From Nemopilema nomurai (taxonomy: Eukaryota > Cnidaria > Scyphozoa > Rhizostomeae > Rhizostomatidae), in contig ML133376.1 in assembly GCA_003864495.1 (NCBI GenBank), positions 62,001-126,000 of the forward strand: DNA of 64,000 bases, in the 5' to 3' direction. Positions 25,201-37,200 of the stretch are shown here, piece by piece. The notes under the pieces were generated by a model, which saw only the letters and a program-made list of their open reading frames with translations, ran no database searches and was not told the DNA's origin. The position numbers were made by a program, and so were the translations under genes. Position 1 is the first letter of the stretch. Every line of letters begins with the position of its first letter.

Positions 25201-28200
25201 GTGGTCTTCTGTATTTCAGAGTAATTGGCCTTTGGTTGGGTTAATTGAGTCATTGAATGATGACTCTCCTGTGCAATCGGTAAAAGAGAGGGGCAGTGCG
25301 GATAAATGGCTTGGCCTCGAGTGCTGGCTTGAAAGCATGACCCGATAGCTCAGTTGGTAGAGCACTTGACGTACAAAGTCAAGGGTCGTGAGTTCGAGTT
25401 CCGCTCAGGTCGGTTATTTTTCCGCACTCTCTATATGATCCATAGTTTGAATTGTTGGTTTAGCATTTTTTCAAACATTTGGCGAAAAGATGCTCTGCTT
25501 ACGAACGCATTCAGTTCCTAGAGCCACCTCTTGTTTCTAATCGATGTAGCATGTCAATTGTCTTTTTTTAAGAAAGTCGAAGAATACTCTTAAGTTTCTC
25601 GCAGACGGTTATTACTCGCAAGCATAAAACAACGATTTGCTATTATTATTTGTTATGTACTATCAGTTCGTCTTAATCTTTTACTTTAGCAACTGTACGA
25701 AGACGTTCTACAGCATGAGCCTGTGTATGCAGCCATCGTGGAAAGTAGCTCTGACTATTTGGAGAGTATCAGTTCCCAGACGGAGCGCGAGAATTTCCTT
25801 GTTCGTATAAAGGTGGTTGTTGAAAGATGGGAGAAAGTATCCAGCCTTGTGAAACAACGCAGAGAGTGCTTAAGTAACGCTCAGCGAATCATTTTTCATC
25901 TCAATGAGAATTTGCAATGTGTTGGTGAGGTTGTCAAGGCTGGCGAAAAGATGGTCAGTTCCACGACGGCAATTGAGTTCGATGTTGAGAAGGGTAGATC
26001 ATCGCTGAAAGAAATAAGGGTAAGTGTCAGTTAAAGAAACTTCAGGACCAATCGTTATTGGACAAGTCTGTTGTGATCGTAATCCTTTTTGTTACATGTC
26101 ACACAAAACAAACACAATATAATGAAAAGGCTTCATCAAAGCTTGTCTTTCATCACCAAGATGTGTTTTGTCGAATTATGTGGTTTGCTTTTGTTGTTTG
26201 TTTTACAAAACCCCCAACAGATCTTCCATGAATACTTTATTTGCAATTGTCACCCCAAGCAATAAGAATCAATCACTGGCTAGTTTCTTGTTTGGGACTC
26301 GCAATATGTTACCAGCTTCCTCGTCTTTACATTGCAGGCAACTTTGGATATATTTGATCGAAATGAGGTCTGTCTTGTTGTTTTGGATGAATCGGTTAAA
26401 GAAGTAGGGAGAAACACGGGTTACAAGTCGGTTATCACGATCGCGAAGAAGGTAAAAACGGCCAGAGACCAGTACCAAAGCCTGAGGGACAATCTGAAAA
26501 CGTTGGAAGTGACAGTGAGCAGGGATTTGTCTGAGGCCGAGAAGTTTGAGCAACATACGAAAGTATATGAAGAAAGAATGAAATGGGTGACAGAAACGAT
26601 GATTATTTTGAGAGAATCAAAATTACAGGATGTTGCTGTTGCAAGACGGAATTTGGACCTCATCCAGGCACGTTGCAATGTTTTTATTAGCTACTAAAAT
26701 GCTGCCTGATTAAGAGTAGAATTAAAAATTTATTATAGGTGTTGTAGAATACCTACAAATTTTTCAGCAGCACCAGGTATAGAATACCAATGATTCTAGA
26801 AACATGTATCAATAGAAACTCCTATTGATTTTTTATTGCTGAGATATGTTTTGCGATGCCTTTCCGCGGCATGATGCGTGTATGTTGCCAATCTTTCATT
26901 TTGTGATTGTGGCGTCTCTTTGATTGATTATATTTTATTCAAATGATCAGGAATGTGCCATTGTACTCGTGGAAATCCACGAGACCATTGAGATCAGCTT
27001 AACAGTTGTTCTGCGGATGAAATCACGTGTTGCGAAAGGGTCTACTGCATTGAAGCATTGTAAGAAGAAAGAAACGCAAGTCAAGTCGTACAGGACTGCA
27101 CTTACAAAGATAGAGAAGGAGTTGAAATCTGCACAAGAGAGAAGCCAGACGTTTATTCTGAAGCGAAAGAGTCTTGGTGACAGTCAAAGGGAAATTGAAA
27201 GGAGGCTTCCTGAAATCGAGGCAGCAGTTGTACGTCAAACCGTCTTGTCTGTGAATTATTTGATTCTCAAACAGCAACACACGAGTCATCAGGTGAGTAC
27301 CGTTTTAGCCCCCTCTAATATAACATGACATGACATGACAAGACAAGACAAGACAAGACAAGACAAGACAAGACATGACAAGACAAGACAAGACAAGACA
27401 AGACAAGACATAACAAGACAAGACAAGACAAGACAAGACAAGACAAGACAAGACAAGACAAGACAAGACAAGACAAGACAAGACAAGACATAACAAGACA
27501 AGACAAGACAAGACAAGACAAAACATAAAGAAATATGACATAACATAACTTAACATAACACGTAATGCAACATGTACGTAGTACAACACGCTACACGTAA
27601 TAATTCCTGACATGTCTGTCTCGTTTAAAGCTGACTCTCAAGTATGTCTCTCTTCAGACCGTTTACGAAGAGGTGAAAAGCTGTGAGAACCTCATCACTC
27701 ACTTCCTCTCCACTGGAGCTACACAGCTAAGAGAGCAACCCGATGGCCCCGAAAAAGATGTTTTAGCCAGCTCCCTTGCGGACATCGAAAGGAGATGGGA
27801 GGCTGTCAGTAGTAAAGTTAGGGCAAGGCAGGAATGCATCGAAAAACTGTTGCCTCTTTCGCGAGAATACAGCGAGTGTGTGGAGGTGATTTTGCCGTGG
27901 ATGACGACTGCAAACAACGAGGTGAAAGTCGTCATACCCATCGCGTCCGACCAGGAAAGCCTGACGCAGCAGAAGCGAGTTGTTGAGGTGAGATTTTGTT
28001 AAATGTATTTTGATTATAAGACAATGCATTATGATGACATGCTTCTGTTGACATGCTTGGCTTTACCGTGGTACCACCTTCTATCAGAAAGTTGTCTACA
28101 ATGACCCTCTCTCTCCTCTATTTATCCTCAGACCTTCTTTTAGCACTTCCAATGCTATCACACCCGCTTCACTTTTTATGTCATCTCCCCAGTTATTCCA

Positions 28201-31200
28201 TGCATGAACGATCGTACCCCCCAGAATGTGTCTAGGTTGTACTTCTGAAGAGCCCTCATGAGCCCTCAATGTTCAGCAATTCCCATTATATATGTGTTCA
28301 GTTGTAATCCAAAATGTATTTGCCATGAATACTGTCTCCTCGTTGAGTTACTTCGGGTTCTTCTATCCAGGACCTTTGGAAAGAATTAGAAGACTGTGCT
28401 GGCATTCACAACAGGCTGACAAATTGTTACGACAAGCTCATTGAGGCATGTCGTCTTGAATACAAAGTTACGATCTCTGACGTTGGGTCCATCAAGAATG
28501 AAGTTGAGTTCGTCAATTCTGCATGGGAGAAGCTGACGGACAAACTCTCGCATCTCAGGCAACAAATGGCGCGAGTGATTGCCCAGTTACTTGTCTTTGA
28601 AGAAGCAGAAGACTGCCTTCTGGATTTGTTTGAGATGATCGAAACAAATTTATCGCAGATGCAGTTCGTTAGTACTTCACCAGAGAAATGCAGGGAAGTT
28701 GAAAATGCAGTCAAGGTAAGAATCTGGCTGCGATATATGGTTAAGAATACATTCTTATTTTGTATTGCTCCTTTCACAAAGCAGTGGCACTATGTGCATT
28801 GGGCATTGTTAGTAAGTGACATGACAATTTACAAACGTCCTCAGTTAGCTTTCAGTCAACTACAAGTCAGCTGATCACAAGCGTATCAGGCCCCCACATT
28901 TCATAAAGTTCTGGCCCAGTGAATCATATTGCTAATAACTTGATCTCCGATTCTTACTGAGAGGAAGCCTGGGTGAATTTTCATCGATTTTGGATGTTTA
29001 AATAGAAGGCCCTTGTTTTTGAATAAATGACTCATATCACTTTAGGCTCTTTCTAGAGATTTCTTATTCCTGCTAACTTGGCTGAGGAATACTCTATCGA
29101 TAGCCGCTATTGTGCTGCAGGTCATTGTTGTTTCTTTCCAATGTTTTGTTGAGCATTTAAGCTGTCTTTCAGGAGCTTATTGCTAAGGCCAACAGGCATG
29201 AAGCTGATTTGGAGAAGTACACTACAAGCGGGCAATCATTAGAGACCCTTCTATCGGAATACCAAAGCAACAGTAAAGCGTTGTCGCGAAGAGTGTCCAG
29301 GGTCACTGCAGAGTACCGAAAGGCTTGCTCTAAGCTGGCAGACGAACTAGCCTTGGCACAAACCGTCCACGACCAGGCCAGTGAGTTCTGTGACATTTTC
29401 GACAATTTCACTGCGTGGGTCGATGTCACGAGAAGAGATGTGGATAAAAAACAGCCCCAAGTGATGACTAGAGATATCGCTAGCCTAAAAGCAATCATTG
29501 AAGAATATGAGGTAATTAATTCATATAAAGCAAATGTTTGATTTGGTTCGCCATCCTATAGTCTAGGAATCTCTAATGATAGCCCCACTCAAGAATCTGA
29601 CGTTTTCAATCCATGTTGCCTTTCTGCCACCTCTTTTGGTCTTTATCCTATATCACCCTTTTCTCTTCCAGTAAACGTAATTCCAAGCATTGCTTTTCTT
29701 CACCGTTATTATTACTGTAACCGCACGCTTCAAATTTACTTATCTACCTTACCTTTTGCAGAATAGTTGACTTTTTACAGTCAAAATTAACTGTCAATTA
29801 GTCAATGTGCATTCGATTGCAATGTACAATCAACCAATGTTACAGAACTAATTCTATATATAATATAATTGCTTTAGCTGTAAGCGAACTTTGTTTCATT
29901 ACAGACTTGGCTGATCGAAGTAGTGACGAGAAAGGCCCGCTTGGAGAATGCGGTCGTCATTGGAGACTGGCTTGTCGAGAAGAGCTTGGAGGATCCTGTC
30001 ATCATCTTCGAAGTCAAAGCAAAGCTATTAAAGGCTGTGACGTCAGTTGACCAGCTTTCGTTGACCTTGAGCTCTTTCAAGAATAAGGCGCAACGCCTGT
30101 TGCTGAGTGAACAGGAATTCACTGAGATTGCAAGTGACCTCGAGGCAAAGTTCGACCGAATCGAGGCACAACTAAGCTTATTGGACCCAGTCTCTGCGCG
30201 CTATACAGTTGCCAGGCAACAGCAGGAGCATTTCAAGCCCCTATTCGTGGAAGTGCAACAACTTCGTGACTTCCAGGGTGCCATTGCAGCTGCACGTGGC
30301 CTGGAGAAGGAGGATGTTCTAGAAAGCCCCGCTAATGCAAGGATTTTGAGCTTGACTGGTAGATGGAAAGCAGCTTGGAATGTAGTGGCGAATTACCACC
30401 TACAGATAACGAGCCTCCTCCCATTTGAGGAAAGACACCATTACGCGATTAGAAAACTGATGCCAGTGGTTGATGGATGCGAAAAGAAACTGGAGATTTT
30501 GCAGAGTGAAGTTAGGCCCACTTTGAAGCGAGATGTTAGCAATGATATAAAGGTATTCAGTAATTAGTCTTCTGGTCAATCATCTAATCAGTCATCTAAT
30601 CAGTCGTCTATTAAGCCATCAAATCAGTCGTCTATTAAGCCATCAAATCAGTCATCTTGTCAGCCATCTAATCATTCGGGCAATCAATCAATCATCTAAT
30701 CAGTCATCTAGCTAGTCATCTAGTCGGTCATCTAGCCAGTCATCTCGTCAGCCATCTAATCAATCAATCGTCTTTTCAGTCATCTAATCAGCCATCTAGC
30801 CAGTCATCTAGTCAGTCGTCTATTCATTCATCTAATCAGCCATATATAATCAGCCATCATTTTTAGCCATGTTCGTTGTCATGGTTACCTATGAGTGTCG
30901 ATTCAAAGTTTTAGCAGTAAACAATTTTAATATTTTCAAAGCAAAAGCGAATATTTCATCACCACCTCTCACATTTGTGAAGTTCCCTCGGAGACCACTA
31001 TCTTTTCAGTATTTTTTCATCCTGTAGAAATATCCTGCAGGCTATTTTTGTAACTAAATGTTTCGTACTACAACGCTTTTAAAACGTACGGCCCAGAGGA
31101 ACATATAGTTGTTGGTCATTCCTTAACTTTTCCACGTCTTCAGAAAAGAAGGTAGTATTTAAAGTATGTGAAATTATGGCCCCAAGGTTTCTTATGATTC

Positions 31201-34200
31201 CGATTCGCTCTAAGTTTGAGGAGGGAAGTATTATGAGTCGATTCATGAATTAATCTAGTTGACTGTTTTCCTCCTGTCGCTTTTTTCAGTTTTGATTCTA
31301 ATAAATATCTTAATTCGTTCAAGGAAATACTTGAGGAGTTGTCTGACAAAGAATATCTAGTTGCTGGTGTCGATACCGCTTGTAATGACCTTGTAAAAGT
31401 ATGTCAAACACACGGTATCACAGTTGACGTAGCATTCGTGGAAGATGAATGCCACGATGCGAACCGAAGATGGCATGCAGTGTCCATGGCAACCCAGGAC
31501 CTGCTTAGAGATGTAAGGCGTGCTGAACAGAAACAACGCGAAGAAGAAGTAATGCCTGTTGAAGAAACTGTAACCGAGGCACAGGTTGTTGAAGACGAGG
31601 CAGAGCCAGTCAACTGGGAGATGATGCTAATGGACCGTTCATATGCTGAAAAGGTGGAGGTGGGTACATGTGTATTCTTTTAAATATCTTTTGCTTCCAA
31701 ACCACTTACGCATCTTCTTAAGGTACTTTTTACCATGCACATCTGACTTGTTTTATATTCAAGGCTTCCGGCATTTCTTTATCATAAACCCATTTCCAAG
31801 CCATTTTTGAAGAAGAGCCTGTTTGAAAGTATGCTATAGCTTTCTTATTCCAGTGACATCGTAAAATGGTAGTGATTTTCGTAAAAAGGCAAAAGATAAA
31901 ATGTATGCATAAAGTAGAAATGTGCTTCGCTTTATGTTCGCTTTTTGATGAAACAAGACCCTAACGATCCTTATACATACCCGTCAATCAAGATTCGTTG
32001 AGAAATTCAATTTTCTATCTGTTTTCTCTCGCAGAGAGATCAAGATAGCACCGACATCAGGAGACCATCTGCTTCTATGAGATGGAAATCTGTGAAAGAT
32101 AAGCTGATGAAAAAGAAGATGCTGATGCAAGTGAAATTAAGAAAAACAGTTGAATTTGTAGCTTCGATCAGTGAAATTGAGGGATTTGTAGCGATTTTCG
32201 CTGGACGGATTACTAGCCTTCCTCTCCTGGTACAACCGCTGAAGAAATACAATTGCAAATCGAGGAAACAGAGGTAATGAATAAGACATATTAATAATGA
32301 AACAATCTGAAACTGTAATGAACTTACCGTTCTTATAGTGCCCAACATTGACAAGAGTGGACTGATTTTTCTACGGTATGTGGTATTTTATCTAGAATTT
32401 CAAGCATTTCGTTTTATCTACTAGACTAATTTTTCGCTGATTCTTTTCACTAGGCCCTTGAGAACAGCATCAACAAACAAATGGCAAAGTTAGATTCGAC
32501 CGAGGAAACAGCTGATTGGCTCGTAAAGAACAATGAGAACCAACCAAGATTCACAGCGACGATAAACGCAAAAGTCTCTGGTGTGCGCAATCCTTTGGAA
32601 GGCCTCGCTCTCATGTTGAAGGAGAGAAAGTCTCGATTGCAAGACAGCCTCATAAGTGTGCAAGAATTCGATGTTATGGCTGAAAACCTGAGAGAGAAAA
32701 TCGAACAGTCTCAAGCAAGATTTGATGATTTCGGAGAATTGAGTGTTGATTGGATTGAATTGAAGAAGGAGCTAAGTGAGCAAAAGGTAGGTCAAGATTC
32801 AGGTCAGATTTAGCTTTATGGTTAATGCCCTTGATAATGCTTTTCTTGGTCTGGGTTTTAGTTATTGAAATGCTCTTCTACTGTTTCGTTTAGAGCTTTG
32901 AAGTGAGTATTGCAAGTCTGCAACAAATGTACGAGAGATTCAGAATTATAAGTGAGAAGATGCTGCGAGATGCGGAGACAGACTTGGATGCAGTTCCACT
33001 GAATAGGCAGATTTGTACTGTCGAGAATTCCTGGAAAACGCTCAACCGGAAGTGCAATGAAAGGGGTCAAAAGATGGCTTTGATCAAAGAACCATCCTTT
33101 AACTTCTATGCAAGAGAACAGAACTTCACTGCTTGGCTGAATGAAGCAGAGACTCGCATTCAAAGTTTCGAAAAAGGACCTGGAAGTCTAAAAGAGGCGG
33201 AAGAAACAGCAAAGCGTCTGCAGGTAAGAAACATTTTAGACACTAAGTTGTTATTTATCAAACATCCAATGTTTTCACAATATATTTTTGTCTAAAACCT
33301 GGATAACAATATTTTATGTGTTTACCTATAACTAGATTCAGGACCGATGCATTTTGATATTATTTATTATTATCTAGACGCCAATAATAACATGGTGACA
33401 TGGTAAAGAGTCTCATGACATGATATATGACATATGACACGACATGACAAGACACATGACATATGACAGATGACATGATATGATATATGATATGATGTTA
33501 TAACACAGTATTGTTTGTTGTTTTTTGCAGGATTTTGTAGACATTGTCACGGCAAAGGAGAAAGATCACCTTACTTTACAGAATGCCTTTGCTTCTCTCC
33601 AAGAAGCATCTTCATCGCAAAGGGTAACGAATGGCTATGGTATTGTCGAAAGCAAATTTGACGACGCATGTGAAAGATGGGCGAAATTGAAAGTCACATC
33701 TTATGAGAAGCTTACGTCATTAGTTGGTTTGCGTGACACTTTTGCAGTGTTTGAGAATAAGCACCAAAAGGTTTGTTCGCCGCTAAAGCAATTTGAAGAT
33801 GCGGTGGGAAGCAAAGTAAGCACTGGAACCGACCTCAGCAAGATGACACAAGAACTGGAGCGTATTGAGGTAGGAACAGCAGCAACAATACCGTATTTAT
33901 TAGCAATGGTGGCTGTGTCATATTGCTGTTGTCATTGAGATGCGCGCAGAAACGTTTGCATTTTCATTCATTGATGAGTGTTTACTTTTCCAGGCACTGG
34001 TCACAGAGTTTGCAAATCTGAGCGCTGATATGGAGGCTTTGAATACCCAGGGTTCACAACTTGAACAGGAAATACAAGCTTTAGATGGTGATAGCACTTC
34101 ATTGAAAAAGAGTCTTGCAGATGTTAATAATCGATACAATTCCATGAAAGATTTGCTAGACAAAAATGCAACTGATACTCAGAAACGAAAGAATGCTCTT

Positions 34201-37200
34201 GTACGAGTCGTTGGAACTGTGGAGGCTGCTAATAATTGGGTGTTTGCAGCGAGTGAACGCCTGGGTGAAATGGTTACTACGAAGCCGGATATTGCAGAAT
34301 CCAAAAAGCAAATTGTGATGCTTGAGGTGGGTTGGAATGTGTCTTGTTCTTAAATGCTATTATCAGTCTGTCTATTTTTCTATTTGCTTGTGTGGTTCAT
34401 TGTAGTAATCGTTGAAAATAAGGTGGGAGCACAATAAGCAGGAAGGAGCATTTCTTGTCTACAACTACAAATTTGGCTTATGAAGTTCCTGACACTTGCT
34501 AGGCCAATGTTGTCACTGTCCTTCACGTTTGATCTTAGCTTTTCACGTTTGCTAATCAAAGTTATTTCCGAAGACTTTGCCTTCTAACCCATGAATCTGT
34601 TTCTCGTAGCAAATTCTTGAAGAGCTTCAGCCACAGCAAACAGACATGGCTACAGCTTCTCAAGAGGGCAGGTGGCTCGTTGAAAATTCACCAGATGACA
34701 AAACCATGAGTTCCAGTGTGCGAAATTTGCTGTCTTCAGGGTCAGCCCCCCTCGACTCGCTAGAGAAGAAGCTTGCAAACAGAAAGCACAGGCTTCAAGC
34801 TGCAATAATCTTCAGGCTTGAATCAGAATCAGCCATTCAACTTATCAACGAGAGGCTCTTGAACCTGGAAGAAAAGGCCTCGAGCGTAAAGGTGTCTGCC
34901 AACCTCGCAAGGGTTACTCAACAAACGGCTAGAAACGAGGCTCTAATTTCTCAAGCGGGTGAATTGCATTCGTGCTTGCGTGATGTCATTGGCTCGTTAT
35001 CAGTCACGGATATCGCCGATGAAGACTCGTCTGTGAAGGCCTCTGTGAAGGAGGGGGCAGAGAGCTTGTTAACTCGTCTTCAGGAAATCGAAAGTTTGCT
35101 CTGGAAAAGACGAGATTTGTTGCACGAAGTTAGGCCACTTGCAGATCAGTTCAAGAACGAATGCTGGCAATTTGGTCAGTGGTTTGACGCTATGAGTGGA
35201 AGCGTGGCTGAACTAGAAAAGGATATTGTGCTAGAGCCTGTTGTTCTTGCAAAACGGCTCCAACAAGTACAGGTAGCGTGCCTTCCAAGGATTATTTTAG
35301 CATTAGAATGAATCTTGCAGTCAGTGATAAACATTTCGCCAGAATAGTAGATTGGTGAGATAAATTCTTTGAAGGTATTCTACTTCGGTTCTCGTTCCAA
35401 GGCAATTAAATTGGCCTTTTGTAGTAAATGCAGCTTGCTGATTTCCACCAAGTCTTATGTCTTGTTGTGTTAATTTTGTGAATGACATTCTTTCAGTCTT
35501 GCGTTGATGAGATAACGGCCTACGAAGATCATCTTGTGCAGAAACAAAAGTGCAGTGAAAAGCTAGTCTTGACTGCCGAAGCTGATCAAGACCCGGTTGA
35601 AAAGGAGGCGATTGCAATGCAGGCCAAATATGACCAACTTCGAGTTGGGTGTAATGGATTCCTCGACAAAGTTGCTCATCTCAATGAAAAAGTTAACGAG
35701 TTCACCTCTGATGTGGAATCAGTCCAGCTTGTGATAGACGACACGAAAGAATCGCTTGCAGATATTTCTCCCCCTGGACAGGATCTTAAGGCCATGAAGA
35801 TTGACCTAGAGGCTCTTGAGGTTTGTTCCGATGCTATAGTTCTCGTGGCTTTGGTTGATGAGGTCCTTGATTACTTCATTTGCTCCATGATGTTGATCGC
35901 TTGAAAGAAACACGAAAGGCTTGTAGTTCAATTTGCTGCATAGAATAACTATCGGTTTCCCTTTTGTGAAGCAAGCTACGAATCTTTTTTAATTAAATGA
36001 GAAACTCTTTCTAATTAATTTTTTAGATGAATTCCTAATTTTGGCTACTTAAAAAAATTGAATACTTTTTTCTTCTGAGACAGTGCATATAGCTTTATAC
36101 CAAAACATCTGTTAGTTGTAGCTGATTACAAAGTTTAATTCCATTTGCAGTATGTTTTAATAGTTTATTGCATTAATTCACAGAGATGTGATGAGAAACT
36201 TGCAGAATGCAAAGTCACCTTGGATAACGCCGTCCAAATCGTGGTCGACCTTGGAAAAGAACCGAATTTGGAAGTCAGTCTATTGAAAGATAATGCTTCA
36301 AATAAAAAAGCTGAAATAGAGGACTTGCAGAACGATTTGAAGTTGAAGATGGAAGCTTTTAGAGGTCAAAGTCAAGCACTGGAAGAATTTTACACTATTG
36401 TTGAAAGGATCCTGGGTTGGATAAATTCCGTAAGGGAAGAAGGCTATACACCAGTTCATGCAAGTAAGCGGACATTTAAGCAGCAGCTCATTAGATCGGA
36501 GGTGAGGGTTCTATTTAAATATTGAGATGCCATGGGTTAATTTCCATTAATGAAATTAGGTATCTTTGATGTGGCTTTAGGCAATTTTCACACAATTTTT
36601 TATAACCACTTTATTATCGATACATGTCTGTCTCGGCAATGGATTGGCGATTTCTATAATTCTTTATATCAATCTTTTTTTCTATATAGTACGTCTTATT
36701 TCATCATGCATCTTGTTGCATCTTGAATTTCTTTTTTCTTGCTGACGAGACAGTTTTGAGCGATCTTTTATTCAATCTCATCCCTCTAAAAGCAAATTTT
36801 CTTTCTTTTTCTTAATTCTTATTTGGATTTAACATAGTGAAAGGTCAGCCTTTAAGCGATCTATTTTTCACACATTACTGACATCTTCTTACAATTTAAC
36901 CAATTTTAAATCATTAAATGCCAGATGGTTGTTACCGTTTTTGTTTTCCAGACGATTAAGGCCGATCTTCAACAACACATGTCGAATGCCGCACGTGCCG
37001 AAGAACTCAGCAAGAAGATTATCGCTACCCATGGCATGGATTCCAGTGCTAAGGACCTGGACTCAAAGCTTGCAGCAGTTCGGCAAAGTCTTGGCCAGCT
37101 GGATCAATGTGTTGGCGAAAAAGCAAGAAAGCTCAGCTGCATCCTACAATTGGTGGAAACATTTGCAGGGCTCAGGGAATCTCTAAATGAAGATCTAACC

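Noticed and set aside
27289..27613. Three minus-strand frames of LSCLV repeats
   Set aside because: Pure by-product of the (ACAAG)n microsatellite, open in all frames because the period is five.
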